Below the pieces are notes generated by a model. It was given only the letters and a program-made list of their open reading frames with translations. It made no database searches and was not told the DNA's origin. The translations under genes were made by a program, and so were the position numbers. A DNA stretch of 64,000 bases from Spirosoma montaniterrae (GTDB lineage: Bacteria > Bacteroidota > Bacteroidia > Cytophagales > Spirosomataceae): positions 2,728,001 to 2,792,000 of the forward strand of contig NZ_CP014263.1 of the NCBI RefSeq assembly GCF_001988955.1. The letters run 5' to 3'. Below, piece after piece: positions 58,842 through 64,000 of the stretch (position 1 is the first letter of the stretch; the number at the start of each line of letters is the position of its first letter).

Positions 58842-59101
58842 GAACTGTTGAGTTTGTAGGCGATGCATTTGATGAGTTCGCTGACTGGGCAAGAACAGAC
58901 AAGAAAGTTTATCAGCGCATTGTCCGATTAATCACCGAGTGCCGACGTACTCCCTTTGATGGTACGGGAAAGCCCGAAGCGTTGAGAGCAAATTTGTCGG
59001 GCTTCTGGTCACGGCGAATTACCGACGAGCACCGATTGATTTATCAGGTTACTCAGGATACGATTATAATCTACAGTCTCCTCGGGCATTACGAAGATTA
59101 A
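58838..59101 (+). CDS. YoeB-family ribosome-dependent mRNA interferase toxin
   Basis: 87 residues, full family length. DAFDEFADWARTDKKVYQRIVRLITECRRTPFDGTGKPEALRANLSGFWSRRITDEHRLIYQV is a near-complete YoeB pattern, with the catalytic Glu of GKPE, the Arg of SRRITDEHR and the terminal LLGHYED with its His and Tyr. It cuts mRNA in the ribosomal A site. Coupled to the upstream antitoxin. Confidence 0.92.
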   Translation: MRTVEFVGDAFDEFADWARTDKKVYQRIVRLITECRRTPFDGTGKPEALRANLSGFWSRRITDEHRLIYQVTQDTIIIYSLLGHYED

Positions 59102-59107
59102 ACCAGT

Positions 59108-59638
59108 ATGATTCCGCTCAATGCTCGTGAAGTTTGGCTGCGTGGCCCGGTGCCGGGTATTCCGGGGCTGCTCCAGCCGGTGGCCCATGCGCTGTTGCAG
59201 GCCCGCGAAGAAGTGAACGCCCTGATGCACGATTTTCCTGATGCGCTGCTCCGCGAACGCCTGCCTTCGCCATCGGGCGAGCCTGTTGCATCGGTCGGTT
59301 TTCACCTGCAACACCTGTCGGGCGTTCTCGACCGGATGTGTACATACGCCCGTGGCGAAAGTCTGTCGCCCAGCCAGTTGAACGATTTGTCGATGGAAAG
59401 CAAGCCGGTAGGGTCGTTTATGACCACAGCGCAATTGCTGCGTCGGTTCGGTGAACAGATTGATAAAGCACTGGCGCAATTGAAAACAGTCGATGAAGCC
59501 ACGCTGACCGAAGTGCGCGAAGTAGGCCGGGCTAAACTACCTTCTACGGTTATTGGCTTGTACGTCCACGCGGCAGAGCATACCATGCGGCACGTTGGTC
59601 AATTGTCCGTAACGGCGCGGCTGCTGAAACCAGAATAA
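59108..59638 (+). CDS. DinB-family protein
   Basis: 176 residues of the DinB/YfiT four-helix bundle. Metal-ligand His positions are in VGFHLQHLSGVLDRM and YVHAAEHTMRHVGQLSVTARLL. Substrate unknown. It begins 6 bp after the YoeB stop and may be co-transcribed with that operon, which would be unusual. Confidence 0.85.
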   Translation: MIPLNAREVWLRGPVPGIPGLLQPVAHALLQAREEVNALMHDFPDALLRERLPSPSGEPVASVGFHLQHLSGVLDRMCTYARGESLSPSQLNDLSMESKPVGSFMTTAQLLRRFGEQIDKALAQLKTVDEATLTEVREVGRAKLPSTVIGLYVHAAEHTMRHVGQLSVTARLLKPE

Positions 59639-59671
59639 GCTTTTCGTGTTGTAGGCGAGCATTAGCCCGTA

Positions 59672-61951
59672 TTACTGCACGGCTACGATCTTAAACTCGG
59701 TTCGGCGGTTTTGCTGGTGTTCATCTTCCGAACAGGCAACTCCATCTACGCAACCATTCAGAATTTCGGATTCACCGTAGCCTTTCGCTACTAAGCGACT
59801 TGCTGGAATACCGCGTGAAATCAGGTAATCCAATGCGGCCCGTGCGCGGTTTTCAGAAAGGCGAATGTTGTACATGTCAGTAGCCCGAGCGTCGGTATGT
59901 GAACGCAATTCGATCTGCATCTGCGGGTATTCTTTCAGAATCGCCAGCACGTGGTCGAGTTCGCGGGCGGCATCGGGCCGGATAAAGAACTTATTCAGGT
60001 CATAATAAATGTTCTTCAACTGAAATACGTCGCCCACACCGTAAAGCCCCAGCGAGTCGGTAACAACAGCTTTTTTCTTCGCCTTGCCATACTGTGCTTT
60101 TTTAGTAGCATAACGGTCTTTCTGCGCTGTAATCGTATAGGGCGCATTCGGTTTGGTAGCAAACTCGTAGCCGCCATCGAGACCGGTCGTTACCGTTTGT
60201 TCCGATTTATCTTTTTCGTTCCGTAGTGTCACTTTCACACCGGGAGCAGGTTTCTGATTCACTTCGGTTTTAATTACCCCTTTCACCAGCGTATTTTCTG
60301 ACCGTTCGAGGTAAATTTTCAAATCCATCGTTGGTTTCGGCGACTGCGTCAGAGTTGAATACCGAACACTGTTCATGGCGTAGCCTTCTTTGATGGCTTT
60401 AAACTCGTATTCGGTGTTTGTATCGATGCAGAGGTCAGTGCGCCCGGCTTCGTTGGTAATGCGCAAATCCTGATTTACACTATTCCGAACAATACGAACG
60501 TCGGCTCCTTCGAGTGGGGTGCCGGTTTTGGCGTCATACACCAGCACGTTCAACTGTTTGCAGGTGCGCCGGAACGAATAAATATCGTCGTCGCTCACCC
60601 CTTTTTTGCGGTTACTGCTGAAATAACCCGTTGTGCGGCCCCGGTCGGTGATAAACCCAAAATCGTCTTTTTCCGAGTTGATGGGTGCGCCCACGTTCTG
60701 AACGCCTTTGTAGGCCACACCGTCGCGCAGTTCGGCATAGAATACGTCTAAACCGCCCAGCCCTTCGTGACCATCCGACGACAGATACAGATGTCCGGCT
60801 TCATCAGCATAAGGAAACATTTCGTTACCCTCAGTATTGATTTCCTTACCCATATTTACGGGTGTCCCCCATTGGCCGTTGTTATATTCAACCACGTAAA
60901 TGTCTGTGCCACCATAACCACCGGGCATGTCCGATGCGAAATACAGTTTAGAATCGTCGGGCGAGAACGCCGGATGGCCTACTGAATATTCGCTGCTGTT
61001 GAATGGAAGTTCCTGAATGCTAACCCATTTACCATTTTTATTGACGGCTGAATACAATTTCAGTTTTTTCACACCATCCGAACTTTTGCCCGACTTGCCT
61101 TTGCCGGTGTTGTTTCGCGTGAAGACAATGAAGTTCTGGTCTTTCGTAAATGTCATGGGTCCCTCGTGATACTTGGTATTGAGGGTTTTGCTAAAAATTT
61201 CGGCCTTCGTCAGCTTCTGCGGTTCAACTATTGTTTCGGTTTCATTGGCTTTGGCATCGCCACCTCCACCCAGCACAGCCGCGTTTGAGGAGCGCGTAAC
61301 AACCGAACCCGGCACGCGTAACTGATTGGTATCGGGGTGAAAATACAGATCGAGGAATGGAGTTTGATTCCAGTTGAATACCCGCTTGATAGCCCCCGAC
61401 TCGTCGCGGGCCGATACGAATACCAATCCTCCTTTATAATACATCGGGCTGAAATCGGCCTGCCGCGAGTTAATGGGCAGATCATAAAGCCGGTACGATG
61501 ATGAATCCTGATAAAACCGGTTCATGTCCATATACGATACCGTAAACCGGCGACCGCGCAAGTCCTGACCCTGTTTTTCACCGTATTGGCTATACATCTT
61601 CTGCGACTCGCGGTATTTGCCGTTAGTGGCTAATGCCTGCGCGTAGTACAGGTAGATTTCGCTGTCGAGATCGGTGTATGTTTTTACCAATTCGCCGTAC
61701 ACACGCTCGGCGTTGCGGGCATCCTGCAATTTACGGTAGCTGTACCCTAATTTGATCAGGGCTTCACGGGTTTCGGCGGGATCTTTCTTTTTGTCGGCCC
61801 GCAGCAGTTCCTCATACGCCCGCACCGCACCGACGTAACTAAGGTTATCAAACTGCCTGTTGGCTGCCCGCAACCGTGCACTCTGTGCCTGAGCTGTGAG
61901 ACTTGCCAACGACAGCATTGCCAGCAACAAGACCTGTACTATTCGATTCAT
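59672..61951 (-). CDS. OmpA-family outer-membrane protein with TPR and PD40 domains
   Basis: 759 residues, signal peptide ending ASLTAQAQ. TPR-like helices (about 25-130), a WD40-like PD40 beta propeller (HPAFSPDDSKLYFASDMPGGYGGTDIYVVEY, GHLYLSSDGHEGLGGLDVFYAEL, DDDIYSFRRTCKQL), and CarboxypepD_reg-like sandwich domains (NVLVYDAKTGTPLEGADVRIV, TLVKGVIKTEVNQKPAPGVKV). The C-terminal OmpA peptidoglycan-binding domain follows (DLNKFFIRPDAARELDHVLAIL, LRSHTDARATDMYNIRLSENRARAALDYLISRGI, ENRRTEFKIV). This is the architecture of Bacteroidota PorE/OmpA proteins tied to the T9SS and peptidoglycan. It is probably a structural link between outer membrane and wall. Confidence 0.92.
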   Translation of the reverse strand: MNRIVQVLLLAMLSLASLTAQAQSARLRAANRQFDNLSYVGAVRAYEELLRADKKKDPAETREALIKLGYSYRKLQDARNAERVYGELVKTYTDLDSEIYLYYAQALATNGKYRESQKMYSQYGEKQGQDLRGRRFTVSYMDMNRFYQDSSSYRLYDLPINSRQADFSPMYYKGGLVFVSARDESGAIKRVFNWNQTPFLDLYFHPDTNQLRVPGSVVTRSSNAAVLGGGGDAKANETETIVEPQKLTKAEIFSKTLNTKYHEGPMTFTKDQNFIVFTRNNTGKGKSGKSSDGVKKLKLYSAVNKNGKWVSIQELPFNSSEYSVGHPAFSPDDSKLYFASDMPGGYGGTDIYVVEYNNGQWGTPVNMGKEINTEGNEMFPYADEAGHLYLSSDGHEGLGGLDVFYAELRDGVAYKGVQNVGAPINSEKDDFGFITDRGRTTGYFSSNRKKGVSDDDIYSFRRTCKQLNVLVYDAKTGTPLEGADVRIVRNSVNQDLRITNEAGRTDLCIDTNTEYEFKAIKEGYAMNSVRYSTLTQSPKPTMDLKIYLERSENTLVKGVIKTEVNQKPAPGVKVTLRNEKDKSEQTVTTGLDGGYEFATKPNAPYTITAQKDRYATKKAQYGKAKKKAVVTDSLGLYGVGDVFQLKNIYYDLNKFFIRPDAARELDHVLAILKEYPQMQIELRSHTDARATDMYNIRLSENRARAALDYLISRGIPASRLVAKGYGESEILNGCVDGVACSEDEHQQNRRTEFKIVAVQ

Positions 61952-62183
61952 GAGCGTATTCGATTTTAAAAAAGAACTTTGGGCTTTTGCCGAAAGCTAT
62001 CAAATAAAGTGCCAAAATTAAACAACCCCTTTAAAAAGGCATAGCGAGTTGATTTTCAGCTTATAAATATGCCTGGTTTTACCGAAACCGAATCTCTATG
62101 ACCTGCGCGTAGTTCTAAACAAAAGTTTTCGATACCGGTCAGACGTATCAATCTCAGAAAGTCATTACGTTTGAGTATGCGTG

Positions 62184-63524
62184 CTAATCAGCTTTCATCA
62201 GCCAGCACACCCGGTTCGTTTCACCCGTAACCCGAAACCGGTGTCCAATCCGTCGACCAACCACCCAGGCGATGTCTCCGCCCGATAACAGCACCGCCGT
62301 TTGTTCGCGCTCGGAGCGGCTGATTTTCAGATCGTTCAGCAAATCGCTAACGAGTTTGGTGCCGCTCAGGCCCAGCGGTCGGAAGCGGTCGCCCTGCCGC
62401 CACGGGCGAATGATGATGGGGAACGTTAGCCGGTCGGCGTCCAGACAGGCTAAGGCGGCATCGGCGGGCGGGCGAAAATCGTCGGGTTTATCGAAACAGG
62501 ATACGGTAAGCTGAAATTGCCCGGCTACATCGATTGGTGTGTCGGGCCACTCGGTCAGCACCAGTTCATAATCGGCAGCAACAGGCAGCGGTTCGAGCAA
62601 CAGTCCGGCGCGTTCGTGCGTAATTCGATGCGTAGCCGACAGAAACGCCTGCCCGCTTTGCCGACTCAGCGCGTTCAGCATCTGGGCAACCGGCTCCGGC
62701 CCAAAACCATAAGGCCGCAACCACTCGGCCAGCCGAAAGCCCGGCTCCGGTAGCGTCAGCAACGCATCGGCGGGAATGAAAATAGCGTCGTTTTGTTTTG
62801 TAACCAGCGCATGCCACGACCGGGCAAGTTCGGTTTGCACCAGCACTTCAGCCGCCCGAAGCCGCTCAACGGTTCGCGGCAGGGTATCGGTCAGCAAGCC
62901 TGGGTTAAGGTCTGTCAACACTGGCACCACCTGATGCCGAATGCGATTGCGGGCATATTTGTCTTCGGCATTGGAACTGTCTTCTCTATGAACAAGGCCG
63001 GTTTGTTGCGCATAAACAGCCAGGTCGTTGCGGGTGGCAAAGAGCAGTGGGCGAACTACGGGGCCGCTGCGGGGCAAGATGCCGTGCAGACCGGCCAGCC
63101 CGGTGCCGCGTGTCAGATTCAGCAGCAGCGTTTCGAACACGTCGTTCTGATGATGGGCCGTTGCCACCCAGGCGTAACCGTGTTCGCGAAGCAACGCCGT
63201 AAACCAGTTATAGCGCAATTCACGAGCGGCCATCTGAATCGAAATACCCCGTTCGGCAGCCACCGTAGCCGTATCGAAGCGGGTCAGGTGAAACGGAACC
63301 CCGTAGCGGTCGGCTATGTTTTGAACAAAAACGGCATCGGCATCCGACTCGTCCCCGCGTAGCCCGAAGTTGACGTGCGCTATGGCAAACGGCTGGTGAA
63401 TGGCTCCAAATAGGTCGGTCATCACAACCGAGTCTACTCCACCGCTTACGGCCAGTAGTACGCAATCGGTGGGCGCGAAAAGCTTTTGTTCGTTAATATA
63501 TCCTAAAAAACGGTCTGTCAACAT
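62184..63524 (-). CDS. tilS: tRNA(Ile)-lysidine synthase
   Basis: 446 residues from the ATG at 63524 (MLTDRFLGY). The PP-loop signature VLLAVSGGVDSVVMTDL binds ATP. HVNFGLRGDESDADAVFVQ, ATAHHQNDVFETLLLNLTRGTGLAGLHG and RPLLFATRNDLAVYAQQTGL complete the N-terminal catalytic domain. The C-terminal TilS domain (FRPLGLSGTKLVSDLLNDLKISRSER, GGDIAWVVGRRIGHRF) is present. It modifies cytidine 34 of the AUA-reading tRNA-Ile to lysidine and should be essential. Divergent from the OstA-like gene. Confidence 0.93.
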   Translation of the reverse strand: MLTDRFLGYINEQKLFAPTDCVLLAVSGGVDSVVMTDLFGAIHQPFAIAHVNFGLRGDESDADAVFVQNIADRYGVPFHLTRFDTATVAAERGISIQMAARELRYNWFTALLREHGYAWVATAHHQNDVFETLLLNLTRGTGLAGLHGILPRSGPVVRPLLFATRNDLAVYAQQTGLVHREDSSNAEDKYARNRIRHQVVPVLTDLNPGLLTDTLPRTVERLRAAEVLVQTELARSWHALVTKQNDAIFIPADALLTLPEPGFRLAEWLRPYGFGPEPVAQMLNALSRQSGQAFLSATHRITHERAGLLLEPLPVAADYELVLTEWPDTPIDVAGQFQLTVSCFDKPDDFRPPADAALACLDADRLTFPIIIRPWRQGDRFRPLGLSGTKLVSDLLNDLKISRSEREQTAVLLSGGDIAWVVGRRIGHRFRVTGETNRVCWLMKAD

Positions 63525-63544
63525 CCGGCACCGGCCCAAAGCCG

Positions 63545-63552
63545 TAGTTTTG
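63545..63552 (+). promoter_or_regulatory. Minus-7 promoter box TAGTTTTG before the OstA-like gene
   Basis: Perfect TAnnTTTG match, 5 bp before the ATG at 63558, which would make the mRNA almost leaderless; an upstream promoter is also possible. Confidence 0.4.
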
Positions 63553-63557
63553 TTATC

Positions 63558-64000
63558 ATGGTTCGCTCGCTTACCCGCCTGTTTGGGTGTTTTGGTTTAT
63601 TGGTTCTGCTGCTATCGCCCGGCGCACGGGCGCAGGTGGGCGGTATGCCCGGTCGTTCGGGAGCGGCTGACAAAGTCGAACTGCTGTCCGGAGCCGACAG
63701 TTTAGTGGGCATTACGGTGCCGGGGCAAGTGGTTCGTAAAATTTACAATAACGTTCGATTTCGGCAAAAAGGTGTGCTGATGTTCTGCGACCTCGCCATC
63801 CAGAACGTAACGACCAACGTTATCGAAGCGTATGGCAACGTGCGGCTCGTGCAGGGCGACACCATCAGCGTTCGGAGCGACACCATGTTTTATTACGGGA
63901 ACACCCGACAGGCCAACCTGCGTGGACGCGTGACCATGCGCGACCGCAAAATGACACTGACAACCTCACAACTCGACTACGACATGCTTTCGGGCATGGC
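63558..64000 (+). CDS. OstA-like protein, 5' part (runs off the window)
   Basis: The first 147 codons of a gene cut by the window end. Signal peptide VRSLTRLFGCFGLLVLLLSP with cleavage near ARAQ. The mature part shows the repeated strands of the OstA/LptA fold (DLAIQNVTTNVIEAYGNVRLV, DTISVRSDTMFYYGNTRQAN, LRGRVTMRDRKMTL), where NVRL and GRVTM-like repeats mark the beta-jellyroll that binds LPS acyl chains. Bacteroidota OstA-like proteins of this kind are thought to take part in LPS transport. The remainder lies beyond base 64000. Confidence 0.82.
   Translation, partial: MVRSLTRLFGCFGLLVLLLSPGARAQVGGMPGRSGAADKVELLSGADSLVGITVPGQVVRKIYNNVRFRQKGVLMFCDLAIQNVTTNVIEAYGNVRLVQGDTISVRSDTMFYYGNTRQANLRGRVTMRDRKMTLTTSQLDYDMLSGM

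Noticed and set aside
1..64000. Insertion sequences, integrons, tRNA and rRNA genes
   Set aside because: No transposase, integrase, attachment-site duplication or cloverleaf was recognised in either strand by eye.

Overview
The window looks like a chromosomal segment of a Bacteroidota bacterium of the Cytophagales, closest in style to Spirosoma and relatives. Supporting signs are a SusC/SusD pair with an ECF sigma/FecR switch, a type IX secretion sorting domain, PorT-type beta-barrels, FG-GAP/ASPIC lipoproteins, several perfect TAnnTTTG minus-7 promoter boxes, and many intergenic inverted repeats. I see no rRNA, tRNA, CRISPR array, transposase or integrase. No stretch longer than 300 bases lacks a gene. 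Nearly all of the larger gaps (100-280 bp) are filled by palindromic repeats.

Layout. 0-4.6 kb: a PfkB-type sugar kinase, an AGE-family sugar epimerase, and an aspartyl-tRNA synthetase gene (aspS) split into two overlapping frames by a 44-bp repeat insertion. 4.8-12.4 kb: a secreted SGNH esterase with DUF11 repeats, galU next to a glucuronokinase-like GHMP kinase, an acidic disordered protein, and a heparinase II/III-like polysaccharide lyase. 12.5-15.1 kb: an XRE regulator divergent from a small accessory cluster containing a RecE-like PD-(D/E)XK nuclease, bracketed by two copies of one repeat family. 15.1-24.4 kb: an AsmA/DUF748 protein, a CoA-transferase, a sigma/anti-sigma pair, a nucleoside hydrolase-permease-ribokinase operon, an N-terminally short SRPBCC-like protein, an acyl-CoA dehydrogenase and a beta-barrel protein. 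24.5-34 kb: a GH3/beta-lactamase fusion, DinB and NlpE-like proteins, and a lipid region (acyl-ACP desaturase, PlsC) with an NtrY/NtrC-like two-component pair and a RelE-type toxin-antitoxin module. 34-43 kb: a T9SS-exported sugar dehydrogenase with ricin-type lectin domains, an ArnT-like glycosyltransferase, and a giant FG-GAP/ASPIC lipoprotein. 43.3-53 kb: a polysaccharide-utilisation locus (sigma, FecR, SusC with STN domain, SusD, GH43 and a GH93/sialidase-like lipoprotein), probably for arabinan or arabinose-containing glycans. 54.2-57.5 kb: a GCS2-type carboxylate-amine ligase, a class I glutamine amidotransferase and an ATP-grasp-like protein, which may form an uncharacterised peptide or amide pathway. 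57.7-64 kb: an SDR, a YoeB toxin-antitoxin pair, DinB, an OmpA/PD40 protein, tilS, and the start of an OstA-like gene.

The most unusual theme is the repeats. At least six sequence families of long palindromes are present. They end 4-30 bp before start codons, nest inside one another, and have entered coding sequence: they add a tail to the PfkB kinase, put 33 residues in frame into a glycosyltransferase and about 20 in frame into an FG-GAP protein, and break the frame of aspS. Within each copy the two arms match each other better than they match other copies, which suggests hairpin-driven homogenisation. All calls come from reading the sequence and remembered family motifs; no database search was run.
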